Shown here in pieces: positions 35,573 through 47,317 of a stretch of 64,000 nt of DNA. The notes under the pieces are model-generated. The model had not been told where the DNA came from, did not search any database, and saw nothing but the letters and a program-made list of their open reading frames with translations. The DNA is taken from NCBI RefSeq assembly GCF_000208745.1, contig NC_030855.1, positions 12,861,998-12,925,997 on the forward strand, read 5' to 3'. Numbering within the stretch: position 1 is the first letter of the stretch; the number at the start of each line of letters is the position of its first letter. The DNA is from Theobroma cacao (taxonomy: Eukaryota > Streptophyta > Magnoliopsida > Malvales > Malvaceae). A program made the position numbers and the translations under genes.

Positions 35573-36391
35573 CTTTCTTTTGTAATTGGCATATATTGTA
35601 CAGGGGCTCTATTTGATTTGTGTCAAACTATTGTTAGCTTACAAGCCTCTTATAAGGGTTTTGTAAATTGTTTTTCATATGTATGTGTGTGTGCCTTTCT
35701 TTCCTAAGTAGATAGATGTTCTTTTCATATTATAATTATAATTACATAATTTCCTTAAGAATGTGCTATTTATGAGAGTGATTTCTTTTATTCTAGGCTT
35801 GTTTGTAGATGTTATTCTTGTTATGGTTATTGGTCTTTGAAGCTCTTATGAGCTAGAGCAATTTGTTTTGATGAAAGCTTTTTGTGATTTGTAATGTAAC
35901 CTAGGCTTGAGATTGTTGGAAATATTGGATCCTTGCTTTTGCATGATGGTTCCTTTTGGTTTACATTTTGTTGAAGTTCACTTTTTCTTGGGGTTGAGTT
36001 ACAAATGTTTTGTTAGTCTCCACTAGTTTTGTATAGTTTATTGTGTGCAAGGGAGTTGGTTTTTGTGTAAATGCTAGGCTTATCGAGTATTCTAAAGAGC
36101 CCTATGGTTGATTTTGATTTTTAGGGTGTGGTTGTGATTGACAAGGTGTTTTTGTGCTAAAAGTCTAACCATCTTAGTGTAAACTTGAAGCAGCATCGTA
36201 ATCTTTGCTTAATGGAATTTAGATTTTTAACTTTCAACAAAAAAATTAATTGTCAAAGTACCTTTGAAAGAAATGATCATAAAGCTAATATATGACTCCA
36301 TTTACTTTTATTTTTAGTCCAATATATTTATTATTGAAATGATACCAACAAGAAAAGAAAATAATTTGAAAAGTGAGTTAACTATATTTTT
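35573..36391. other. MULE 3' region, non-coding
   Basis: T-rich sequence between the LINE and the right terminal repeat of the MULE. No gene is seen. Confidence 0.6.
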
Positions 36392-36656
36392 TTGGGTTCA
36401 ATTTAATCCCCATACATTGAATTAATATTCAAATTAGTCCCTATACCTTAAATTTTTCTTGAATTTAGTCTTTTTGATTTTTAAGGTGGGAAATTTTTTT
36501 TTCTTTGTCTGCCATGTGGCTGTGCCACATTACCATGTCAATGTTGCATGGCACTACCATGATCAGACTGATATGATGTTGTGGCAATGCTACGTCATCA
36601 TGTTTGGGTGACGTGGCACTACCACGTCATCGTGTCATTCACTCATACGTAGCTAT
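36392..36656 (-). repeat. MULE right terminal inverted repeat, inner part
   Basis: Reverse complement of about 20050-20265 in the left arm. The outer part continues at 41113-41296 after a nested LTR. Confidence 0.85.
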
Positions 36657-39600
36657 TGTAACGACCGCTTCTCGATCACTACCGACGTTCGAGTCTTGTG
36701 GGAGGACCCACCAAGTCTCGAGCAAGTCTTATTTGAAACCTTTGTATAACAATGAACCCATTCCATTGATTTATTTAATTACTTGAACCATACATCCTTT
36801 ATGTAACATAACTTAACATACATTTACATTAATACTATTTACAATCAAATTATGCCACGAATGACTCGACCTTTAGTAGCGAAGTGACTCAAAATGAAAT
36901 GCCATGAGACGCCTTTACCTATCCGTGGTGAACCATAAGTGCTAATGATTGCACGTTAGGCCAATCACTATCTGCAAAAGGGAAATAAGGGGGTGAGTCT
37001 CATAAACTCAGTGATCATCGACTCCGTGAGTAGGGCATAGATGGGAAACAAGCATAAAGCAGAAAAGATTTGAATATATAAAAACATAAGAACATGTAAA
37101 CCATTTAAAAGCAAATGGGACATTGTGCCTTAGGCATGGAACCAAGGATTTTTATGCACAAAATATTTAACCATCATTGTGTCAAAACCAGTGTGAGTGA
37201 AAGATTTCTATCATCGAAATTATTTCACATCTTTACTCAAATCAAATCAGTATAATCTCGCACGCTCTGGTGAAATCAAATATTATCAAAGCTTATACAC
37301 AAATTTGCAAATCACCTCATATGCGAGGAGCTAAATCCAACATCATAGTAGAAATAAGGGAGCTGTGGAAAAGCTTATAGTTTTCACCATGCAAAAGCAT
37401 ACAAGTTTGAAAACCCAAAGAGATATCACTCTCGAGTAGGTAATAGAAATAAAAACTCGTCGACCCGCTTCCACGTAATAACATCTAGGAGCCTCACACC
37501 ACTGGATCCCACAGCCATGGCAGTCTCAACGATGTTGGTCGACATCGAAGAATCAAGGGGTCGCAACCACGTAAATCACTTGTGGCCTAGCCACATATAT
37601 ATCACAGACCATGGCCCTATCCATTTCTAACAGCCCGTCGACGACCCAAAGGTTCTCTAGCTAGAGCTCACTTGTGCACAAGGGTCACACTTTTTCGATG
37701 TGACATCCGACTTACTCTCGAATCTCCCGGTTTAATAAAACCATTTAAAAATCAAGTTGGTTTCTCAAAAGCTTATTTTAAAACTATTTCCAAAGTACCG
37801 ATCACAGTAACATGGTAAAACCCCCTTTTTGTAAGGCTTTACATTATAAACCTTTGCATGAGATTTTAATATCAAAACGACATGGTGAATATGTGATTTA
37901 ATTCATGAATGTACATCACATAAACAATAAGGCACATTTTGATAGAAATAGTGGTAAAAAGCTTGTTTCTCGATTTTAAAATCCTTTATGTATATAACTT
38001 GTATATATATATATATGGTCAAGACAAGTTCAAATACTTTGACATTCACAAATTCTTAGGATATCTACTAGCTCATGCTGTCCACAAATGACATTTAAAA
38101 TAAATCAGCACGTCTATCAATTGTATAGCAATATATATAGTATGGAAATTTGGAAATCAACACCCCCTACTCACCTCATAATAGCGGGATATTACTTCGC
38201 TATCGACTCGGATGTGTATCTAGCTAATTTTACTTGCCGGTCACCCGTTACTTCCTCCGGCACGCCACCACAGCAACTTCTCTACTTATACACTTCCTAG
38301 CAAAAATTTGAACTCAATACACTTAATTATTCTCGAGTACGGTTAACACATCAATCATTAAATCCTTAACCTAATTTCATATTTTTCATCAATTTCAATA
38401 ACAAGCATTTAACAAGCATTCCACATACTATCAACCGATCATAATCAACATAAAACATTTTAGACATATTACATGCTTACCTTTCGGTTTCAGCTTGAAT
38501 TTCACACATATAGCTCACAATTTTCTCATACCCATTGTCACCATTGCTACCACAAACATAAACAATTAATACACATCTCATTTCTTTAGTTTACTTGTGA
38601 TTTCAAGACCAAAATACTTACCCATAGCTTATCTAGCGTAAAATCACCATGGATTCCAAGATTGACCCATAAGCATGCATCTATTTCTTTCAATTCTTGA
38701 AGGACCTTTGCTGCCACAAACATCTTCACACAATTACCAACTCATTTCCTCAAGAAATTGTTGGTCCCTATAATATGTGCTAGAGAGAGGGGTGAATAGA
38801 ACAATTTGGCTCTTAACAATATTGAAAACTAATTTCTAGAACTTAAGAAAATAAAAACAGAGTATAAGATGCACAGTAATTTAGAGTGGTTCGGTCCAAG
38901 ACCTACGTCCACTACCTTGATTATCCACCCAAGGATTTTCTCACAAATTCACTAAACACTAGTGAAATTCACAAGCTTTCACCAAGCTTTACAATGGCTT
39001 TTACCAAGCTCAGCCAAAACCTTTTACACTAGTTTTTCACAGGCTCAACTAAAACCTAAAGTGGTTTTCCAAGGCTTAACCACAACCTTCAACAATCAAG
39101 CTATCCCAAGCTTGAACAATCCCTTAGAGTGACTCCCTCACTCTAAGAATACAAGAAAAGTAATAAAATAAGGTACATATGATCACTGGTTGATCTGAGT
39201 GGTACAAGATTGAGTACTAAATACAAATGCAAGGAGTAGGCGTTTAAGTGTAGACAAGTGCAGTGAAGCTTTTCTGGTTTTTCAACTTTCTATAGCTCAA
39301 ATCTCTTTCAAGGCTTCTAAAAAACTTGATTCTAATTGTTGGAAGACCCTTTTATACTTGGAGATGCAACTTTGGTGGCAGTTTGACAATTTATGGCTAT
39401 TGGAAACAGTTGAGGATGAGTTCTAGCCGTTAATCTGTCTTGTAGTGCTTTGGTTCAAATTACAGACAGAGAGCTCTTAATCGACTAACTTGATTGACTA
39501 TGTTGGTTTTGTTTTAGGTTGCAGATTCTGGCAGAGAGCAGTTACGACTGACTTAGTCGACTAAGTTGATTCTATTTCTCAAACTCTTCAGCCCACCATT

Positions 39601-41107
39601 TCTTCAATTTGAAGTTTGGTCAACCAATATTCTTCCTTGTTTCACCAATAGGCTTCCTCCTTGTTAGATAGTTACATCTTGTTGTTTTTATTCCTCCTTT
39701 TCTTTTGATATACTCTTTGAGGAGTTAAATGATTAATTTCATATATTAATTTTCTTGCACACTCAAGTAAAGATATTAGACACAAATAAATGAAAATATT
39801 TTATTATCATCAAAAACTAATGGAGCCAACAGAAATCACAACTAAATTCAAAGCTCTACTTACCTTCCTTAGCTTGGAACTACTAGGCCGAACCTTGTCT
39901 TTTTCTTTTTTCTCCTTTCTTTCTTTCTTTCTTCCTTTTTTTCCTTTCTCTCTTTGCTTCCAAGCTAATTCTCTCTCTTTTTCTTTCCATGGTGCGGGTT
40001 TTCTCAAGGTAAAGATATTTTGCCATTCCTTGGTGTGGGTGGATTCTCCCAAGTTCCCCACTACTCAAATTTTCTTTCTTTTCTTCTCTCATGGGTAGAT
40101 TGCCCAAAGCTTGGTTATTTTGGCATTTCCTTATTCTTTTATGTAGTTAAAATTACAAGCCAAAAAGGCTTTTGGACTTTTCCACCCACCACCTTCATTG
40201 ACCATTCTTTTTCCATTATTTTCTTTTCTTTTCTCTTTACATGTCATGCCAATCAATTCTTCTCTTTGACCCATTCAAGTCACATGCAACTCAATTTCTT
40301 TTTTCTTCATTTGACCACCATTGCACCAATCACATTACATGCAAATAAATTTTAGTCTCATTCTTTTTTTTACTTCACATGGTGGGGGTCCCCTATGTCC
40401 CCCACTAACTATTCCTTTTTGTACACTATAGTTTGCATGTAATAGTAAATTTCACATGTATATCTCATATTCTACATAATCTAACCTTCTTTGGTTAGTA
40501 ATTTCCCTTTTAAATTCAAATATTAAAATTTACACATAAGTCCTCAAACTTTTCTTTATTTACCGTGTGAGCCTCCAAACTTTCATCCTTTACAATTTGG
40601 TCCTTCCTTTGCACTTGTACAAATAGGATATAAAATTTGCACTTCACCAAGATGTCACCATAATATTTAAATATTTACTTATCCGTTCTAACTCTATTTA
40701 ATAATGACACGCGAGTCCCACTATCGTCATTTTTTTTTTGAAATTCTTTCCTATTTTTTCTCTCCCACTTAGATTAATCATATAATCCTCCTTCATGACT
40801 AATTTCGACAACAGATAAACTATTAATATTTTAATATTATTTTATTCCAAAATTCTCCACTTGTCTCCTCAAGACCCAAAATATCTCACTTTGTCCTGGT
40901 TCACTTTCGAATCACCTTTTAACTCGCTAATTCATCCTCGATAAAAATATTATTATTTAATTATTATTTTGTTATGTGCAAAATATTTTACTTCAAACTA
41001 TTCTTTTCACACGTCACTGCTCTTTGACACTTAAATTTACGTCAATTGCCTCTTCGTCTTATCGATACGGTTATATTGACTACTATACGAGGGTATGGGG
41101 TGTTACA
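36657..41107. mobile_element. Long LTR in the MULE right arm, TSD GCTAT
   Basis: It starts TGTAACGACCGC and ends GGGGTGTTACA, with exact GCTAT on both sides (36652-36656 and 41108-41112). The arm of the MULE terminal repeat continues directly beyond it. Without the nested LTR at 38759-39831 it is about 3.37 kb. It holds no recognised protein domain. Its left part shares 'gactccgtgagtag' and other short landmarks with the LTR starting at 3474, so the two may be distant relatives. Frames at 39790-40355 come from CT-rich sequence and are not genes. Confidence 0.9.
38759..39831. mobile_element. Copia-like solo LTR (1073 bases), TSD GAAAT
   Basis: It starts TGTTGGTCCC and ends GGAGCCAACA, so the outer six bases are inverted, as in many Ty1/copia LTRs. 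GAAAT flanks it exactly (38754-38758 and 39832-39836). Its body has the 'gagtggttcggtccaagacctacgtcc' type landmark seen in plant copia LTRs, split here only by its length. No coding domain. Confidence 0.9.
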
Positions 41108-41112
41108 GCTAT

Positions 41113-41296
41113 GTCATCAAAGTTTGCGACATCAGCGCTGATGTCATCTCTTTGAATGGTTAAATGGATGCTATTAGAAGGAATGACTAAATTGGAGCAA
41201 TTCTCAAAATCAAAGTACTAAATTGCTTCGATTTGAGTATAAGAACTAAATTGGACAAAATTGGAGAATACAAGGACTAGATAGGTCTTTTGACCA
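41113..41296 (-). repeat. MULE right terminal inverted repeat, outer part
   Basis: Reverse complement of 19866-20050. It ends CTTTTGACCA, followed by the putative TSD TATAATAAT (41297-41305). Confidence 0.85.
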
Positions 41297-41305
41297 TATA
41301 ATAAT

Positions 41306-43555
41306 TATAAAAATTGTTCATGTAGTTTCTCATTTTCCTTTTTTCCTCTCCTAGTGAATTATGAGGTTTAATGCAATCTGATCATATAAGCTAGAAAAAT
41401 TAAGAATAGAAACAACGGGGGAAAGAGATTGTTATATTAATTATTTTTCTGATGATCTACCTAGTTATTGGAGTTTTTTTCCAGCAAAAATTAATTTTTA
41501 TTTGAGGTGTCATAGCAACAAAAGTAAATGATGATTTTCCTTTTTATCTCACTTTTTGGGCTCATATTTCATATTTACATTATAGTCATCCTCCCAAATC
41601 CATAATAAGTAAAAATCTCTAACTTTTAATTTTATTTTAGCATAATATCTAAAAAATCTCTAATCTATTTAAAAAAATTTAAATAAGTTCTTATTTTTTA
41701 TTGTCTTCAATTAAACCTTTACAATTTTTATTTCGAGTAAAATAAATCCTTATGATCAATGATTTACTACTTTTTTAGTAAAATTTTACTTATTATTCTA
41801 TGTCATGTAATATTGACGTGACATGTTGATATGTCATAATAGATGATGATATAACCATATAGCATTTTCACTTTCCACGTCAATGTTGCATTGATGTTGT
41901 GTTATCGTTACATGGGTATAAAATGATAAATAATATTTTAACAACAAATTTTTATTGACTAATGACAATTATTCAATCGTTAACCATAGAGTCTATTTAG
42001 TCAAAAATAATAAGAGTTTGATTAAATACAATAGAAGAATAAGCATTTATTTAATTTTAAAAAAAATAAAGATTTTTTCATAAATTATGTTATTTATTTT
42101 TATAAAAAAGTAAATGAAGAAAAGGAAAACAATTTGGGGTTTGGAGATCAATTTGGGTGAGTGTTAGGATTCTTCCTTGTCATTACAAGCTTCCAACCTA
42201 AATTTGGGGCAGGTACATTTTCAATTTAATGCATCATCTCCAGGGTGTGGTTAGTAGTTGAGATAATGTAGGGCCTGGGTGGAAATAAAACAAAAGGCAC
42301 ACATTCAAGGTTATTGTCGTTTCTAGGCTATGGACAATATATTTTTATTGTCAAATAATTTGTGATAAGGAGTTTTTATCGTGTAAGAACTTCTCACTTT
42401 CTTCATGTGGCCAAACTCACAACAGCTTGTGTATTCATGCATATGTAGCACCTCATTAGATCGTTGCTACCATTTTCATCGCCGTCCCTTTCATAGAGAA
42501 TTAATACATGAATCAAAAGCCAATGATGTTGATATTGTTAAAGTCATTAATAAGTGTGGGGGACATTCGAATTTGAATTTAATTTTTTAAGTAAAGAATA
42601 TAAATCATACACCTATCATTAAATTAAATATCCCAATATAATTGCATGTAACAATTCCAATTATGATGCATGTTAACATGTTGGTTCTTTAAGCCATTAA
42701 TTTGTTAAATCTTGAGCATATAATTTCCTAAAGCCTAAAAGAGTGGAAGCTATGCTATCATTTTTTAATTTTGTGGTATAAGAGAGTTAAAGAGAAAATT
42801 TTGCACAACCCATTCCCAAAGCCTGCAAGACAAAGCACACAACAGAAAAGAAGAGTTAAAAAATTCTTTTATGATTTATAGGCAAACTGTTCAACCTAAT
42901 TCTTCAATACTTTTTAGGGATCCATGTAACTTGAAATATTTCAAAAGATCAAACATCATTGATTCGAGAATGAGGAGAAGCTAGGGAAAATATATTGGTT
43001 TCAATAAACATAGATAAGTAATTATAACTTATAAGTACTGTCAGAACATTCCCCCTTATCTGTTATATATGTAGAAGTTAATATTGGAATAAATTATTGG
43101 TAATGTTAAGGAAAACCCTTTCTTCCAAGTTGCCTCAGGACATTGTGAGAAGATGAGACAGAGAAAGAAGGGAGGTAAGAAGGGAAGAGATGGAGGTAAT
43201 TAGTAATTAATATACATGTCTACAATTAGTTTGCAAGTTTTCATGCACATAAGAATACTACTACTTCAGTTTGGTGTAGTTAAGTATAATTACTAATTGA
43301 CTTCTACTTGTTAAAGAAAGCTGTGCAAGCAAAATTGAAAGCATAAAGGATTGCATAATATTTTTGACACATGGATACATTTCTTAGTTTCCATTATTGA
43401 TGGATACTAGTGAAACCACCAGTACTTCACAACAATTATACATTTGAAGATAGGATGGTGAGAGACCTTATATGCAGCATTTGTCTTTTTGTTGCGCATT
43501 TGATTTGGAAATTAGACTTAACCATCTCTTAGATGTTTGTATTTTGGAGGCTTGA
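41306..43555. other. Intergenic with one non-autonomous element
   Basis: Apart from the element at about 41610-42115, no gene or repeat boundary is recognised. Positions 42120-43555 are AT-rich, with short frames that lack similarity. Confidence 0.5.
41610..42115. mobile_element. Small non-autonomous element with ~90-base inverted ends
   Basis: The left end ('cataatatctaaaaaatctct') and the reverse complement of the right end ('cataatttatgaaaaaatctt') match for about 90 bases, with a middle of 'gacatgttgatatgtcataatagatgatg' type. Related sequence lies at about 45480-45860 and 63050-63480. No TSD could be fixed. The superfamily is unknown to me. Confidence 0.55.
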
Positions 43556-43559
43556 GTGA

Positions 43560-45290
43560 TCTAATTAGAGTCCAATGCATACCTTTGCAAAAAAATTATG
43601 CTTCTTTATTTCAACAGAACCCACAAATTGCCCATTCTCTTCTTCTGGATTTTTCACCAGAAGCTTTCTTATCAAGTCATTTGCCTTTTCCATGTCTTGG
43701 CACTCTCTAGCATTACTTGAACAAGTCCTAGGAAAAGTTATTGGTGTTTAAGGATGTTTCTTAATGTTGGCTCCTCTCTATCACCCTCAAAAGGGGCCTT
43801 CCCATACAAGAGCTCATACAAGATTACCCCAAATGCCCACCAATCTACAGCACTTCCATGGCCTAATCCCAGTATCACCTCTGGAGCCAAATACTCTCGA
43901 GTGCCAACAAATGAATTTGATCGAGCATCAGTCGGTTCAGCCCCATATTTCAACATCAGATTTATGCATTTCCACTTGTAGTATTATTTCAACATTTGAA
44001 GCTGTCTTCTTCTTTTTCATGCTAGACAATATTGGTAAATGAGAATTGCAATTGCAGTTCTTGTCCATGGTATTGGTTTTAAATTTTATAAGCTTTGGTG
44101 AAACATTGCACGTCAGGGAGAGATCAACGTCAGAGAGCATTATATGGCCGTCTTCTTGAACAAACACATTTTCTGGCTTGAGATCACGATAAATTACACC
44201 CATCATGTGAAGATAATCCAAAGCTACAAGGACTTCAGCTGCATAGAATCTGTTGAAGCAACTTTAGCTATAGTGATTTTATATATATCTCCAACAATAA
44301 CTATATAAGATAAAGAATGATTGAATACCATTAAAATGGGACTCTGCTTGCTTGGACTACACCAAAAAGATATGACTATTTGTAGTTTCTTTAATAGCCA
44401 TCAAGAAAGAAAAGAATTCAGATTTGAAACAAAATCAATAAATATTTTAGGCACAAACGAGTCTGGAGGAAAATCAAACGGCTTGCCCCTGTTCAATACA
44501 AGGTGAAACATTTGTGAGCCGCAAATTTATCAAAATCTTTGTAGCTTATATCATGTCTAACGTGTCATGTCACTACGCATGCATAAAGGTATCAGTGATG
44601 CACGAAACGAGAGCTTCTTTCCTCTAGTTTCTCAAGAAAATATCAATTCAACAGATATGGGCATAGCTACCTCAAAAGTTTTAGCAATATGAAGACTTTC
44701 TTTGCTGTTGGGATACTAAATCTCATATTGGACTCGCGCTGCAGAAAAGTGAGCAAGTCACCACCAGGACAATATTCCATGACCAAACACGAGTACTGAC
44801 AACAATCAAACTCTGCATGCAATGTTGGAAGGAAAAGATGATCAAACATTCCTAAAATCTTCCTCTCAATTGCAGCTTTATGTAATTTGTTGCTAACTCT
44901 TAATGCATCTGTATCTAACACCTACATAGCATAAAGGCAGTGAGCATCAAACCTGATGGGGGTGTTCTTAATCTAGCAAAGATATACATTTCTCGTACTT
45001 CCACTGCCTACTCGATGAAAGAGCCGGAAGTGTTCAAGCAAAGATATACATTTCTCATACTTCCACTGCCTACTCGATGAAAGAGCCGAAAGTGTTCAAG
45101 TTCCACATGACCATGTTCCAATAAAAGGCGGTTAATGGCAACCCAAGCAGGATGGTTTCCTTTGTGAGGTTTGTGACTACAAGAGAAAGTGTGTCTGATG
45201 TGGGAACCGAAAGAAGATGAGGTTTGGTTTCTACTAGAGCTTAAGATTGCATTGTGAGATAGAATCAGAATTTGGCATAGCATGTGAACT
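43560..45290 (-). pseudogene. AGC VIII protein kinase pseudogene (D6PK/AGC1-like)
   Basis: Minus-strand blocks in kinase order: 'LEHFRLFHRVGSGSMRNVYLC' region (degenerate glycine loop, third Gly lost), 'YAM*VLDTDAL' where the catalytic lysine codon is TAG (44922-44924), 'ERKILGMFDHLFLPTLHAEF', 'YSCLVMEYCPGGDLLTFL', '[18 protein letters not shown]', '[11 protein letters not shown]' (HRD-equivalent intact), 'MLSDVDLSL' (plant AGC VIII kinases have DFD), '[13 protein letters not shown]', '[20 protein letters not shown]' and 'KANDLIRKLLVKNPEE'. Frameshifts lie near 43950 and 43740, another stop before 'IKNTP', and a 62-base tandem duplication at 44976-45099. About 430 bases of unrelated sequence (44255-44690) split the domain. 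Members of this family act in auxin transport; this copy cannot be active. Confidence 0.92.
44976..45099. repeat. 62-base tandem duplication inside the kinase pseudogene
   Basis: Two units (44976-45037 and 45038-45099) differ at two sites. The unit covers the codons of the glycine loop, and since 62 is not a multiple of three it shifts the frame. The near identity says the duplication is younger than much of the decay around it, or was recently homogenised. Confidence 0.95.
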
Positions 45291-45299
45291 GACCATTGT

Positions 45300-46290
45300 T
45301 CGAAAAGTAACTTTCGTGTGCATTCTTTGCTTTAGGAGGATTCTCAATTTATAGAAACTTGGACTCCTTGGATAGAAGCATGATAAAAAAAGGGGCATTA
45401 AATACAAAAATATTAATGCGCGCACGCACACACACATATATATAGCATTTCTAGTTTCACATAATATCTAATATTGTGCAAATTCAAACAAACTTTTTCT
45501 ATTGTGTTTAATTAAATTATAATATTTTTATTTTAAACCAAACAGGACATAATGACTAATTATTGACTAATTATTATTAGTCAAAATGCCGCTTATATTG
45601 TTCAATACCGTATGAAGTTGATATGTCATAATGGATGATAGCGTAGTATCCTGATGTGGCTAGATGATATGATAATGTGAAATTTTCATCCTCAACATCA
45701 CCACTACATTAGTATAAAATGATAAGTGACATTTTAATTAATTACAATTAGAAGTGCAAATGCTTGATTAAGCGCAATAGAAGAATAGAAAAATAAGAGT
45801 TTATTTGAATTTTTTTAAAATAGTTCAGAGGTATTTTAAAGTATTATGTCATTTAATTTTTAACTAATTTTATCTAAATGATTTAATACATAAATATCAT
45901 ATTTATAATGATAAAGATAATATTTCATGGATCAAGTTTTGATTCATCCACAATAATTAACTTTTTTAAGGTAAATATTTTCATAAGAGAAAATTAAAAT
46001 TAAATAAAATTTATGTGTAAGATAAAATTTTCTTTGTCAAAAACAATATACTATAACTAATCAAAATTTAGTTAACAAATTTTGAAATTATAAAGGTACA
46101 AGGGAAAAAGCAAATGAATTCTCAAAAATATATATATTAAAGTAAAATTTTAAAATTAACTTTTTAATTAGTAACTATTTAAAAATTATTTATTAACTTA
46201 TTAAAAATTAAATAATAATTGAGTAAAATTTTATAAATTATAAATAATTATAAAATGACATATAATTCATAATAAACAACAAAATAAAAA
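45300..46290. other. AT-rich intergenic; decayed element copy at ~45480-45860
   Basis: A short CA/TA run (45418-45443) is followed by a sequence sharing 'gttgatatgtcataatggatgat', 'tataaaatgataa' and 'caatagaagaata' landmarks with the element at 41610-42115. From 45860 on, only AT-rich sequence with no recognised feature. Confidence 0.5.
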
Positions 46291-46974
46291 GGGTAAAATA
46301 CACTTACTTCCCTAAGGATTAGTCATAATTACATGCAAATTTATTAGTATTCAAAATGTAGAGTTCACCCCAAAAGAATATTTTCTTTTGACACAAAAAT
46401 CTTACCGTTAGTCAACTATCAATGTTTCTATGAATTTAATTACGTGATAATATTTATTAAATAATTTTATCTTTCATTAATTTTAAAAATTACCATTATA
46501 TAATTTTTAATTTTTAATTTTTAAAATTTTTTCTCTCTTATTCAAAAACATAATAATTCTCTCTACCTTACCTCTTGTCGACAAGCCACCTCATGGCTAG
46601 ATCTAGTTGGAGTGCTCCAAATTTGGCTAGATCGTGCTCCCCCAAGGGAGCGCCGATCTGGTGCACCCTAGGGGAGTGCAAGATCTAAGGTGTGCGGCCA
46701 GATCTTGTGCTCCCCTAAGGAGATCCAGCTGAATATAACATTTCACAGCCAGATTTAGATGCAGGATGGCCAGTTAGTATAAGGGAGTGCTATCTACCCG
46801 CCCGAAAGAAAAGAAAATAGTGGAGAAAGAAGAATGGTATTTTAAATATTTCACATTTATCTATTAATATTATTTACATGTTTAAAGTGAACTGTCAATT
46901 TTGAATATTAATAGGTCCACGAGTAATTATAGTCAAGACTTAGAGAGATTAGTGTATTACATCCAAATAAAAAT
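46291..46974. mobile_element. MULE-type MITE (684 bases), TSD AAATAAAAA
   Basis: The left end GGGTAAAATACACT and the right end in reverse complement GGATGTAATACACT open inverted repeats of about 80-100 bases with diverged sequence. AAATAAAAA lies exactly outside both ends (46282-46290 and 46975-46983). Nine-base TSDs point to the Mutator superfamily. There is no coding capacity. The middle (46590-46760) is a GC-richer block unlike the rest. Confidence 0.85.
46590..46760. repeat. GC-richer internal repeats in the MITE
   Basis: Three to four imperfect units of ~40 bases built on 'ggctagatc..gtgctcccc.aaggga', some inverted ('ctaggggagtgcaagatc'). Base composition is well above that of the surrounding element. 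Confidence 0.7.
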
Positions 46975-47109
46975 TATGAGTCATAATTTTTATCCTAAAT
47001 AATAATTATTCATAGGTATACATATTTTTAAATTATAAAATTTGAAGCATGGTTGCATTTGCATAGTAAAACATACTCTCTCAATTTTGCTTTCTATTTC
47101 AACAATTTG

Positions 47110-47315
47110 ATTTCAATGTTATATGGGCTATTTGGAACGAGAGAAATGAAATTGTTTTCAAAAGTAAAGAATGAGATGGCATACCGATACTTGAGCTTAT
47201 CAAAGTCAAAAATGCATGGTGGATGAAAGCTAAATGCTCTGACTATAATTTCTCTATTCGTGATCTTGCCAGATTTCCAAATCAGGGAGTTGTTCCAAAA
47301 AAAAGTCGAATGCCT
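47110..47315 (+). pseudogene. LINE-type C-terminal remnant
   Basis: The plus strand reads 'IWAIWNERNEIVFKSKE', a stop, then 'ILELIKVKNAWWMKAK' and 'DLARFPNQG'. This matches the tail found after zf-RVT in plant LINE or LINE-derived proteins. It runs straight into the WD40 pseudogene at about 47318 without a poly(A) tract, so it is a fused relic and not a clean LINE insertion. Confidence 0.7.
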
Positions 47316-47317
47316 AA

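Larger units (their letters stand above)
19866..41296 (+). mobile_element. Decayed autonomous-type MULE with ~400-base TIRs
   Basis: The left terminal repeat (19866-20265) is matched in reverse complement by the right end (about 36392-36656 continuing at 41113-41296). Both begin GGTCAAAAGAC, carry 'caatttagtcc' motifs and end near 'actaaattgaac'; identity is roughly three quarters by eye. TATAATAAT occurs directly outside both ends (19857-19865 and 41297-41305), with one extra A at the right end, a plausible 9-base TSD though low in complexity. Inside is a broken MuDR-type transposase on the plus strand. Five later insertions account for about 13.6 kb; the original was about 7.8 kb. Confidence 0.85.

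Noticed and set aside
39790..40355. Overlapping frames on both strands, one Lys/Glu-rich
   Set aside because: Produced by CT-rich sequence inside the long LTR at 36657-41107; no motif and no conservation argument.
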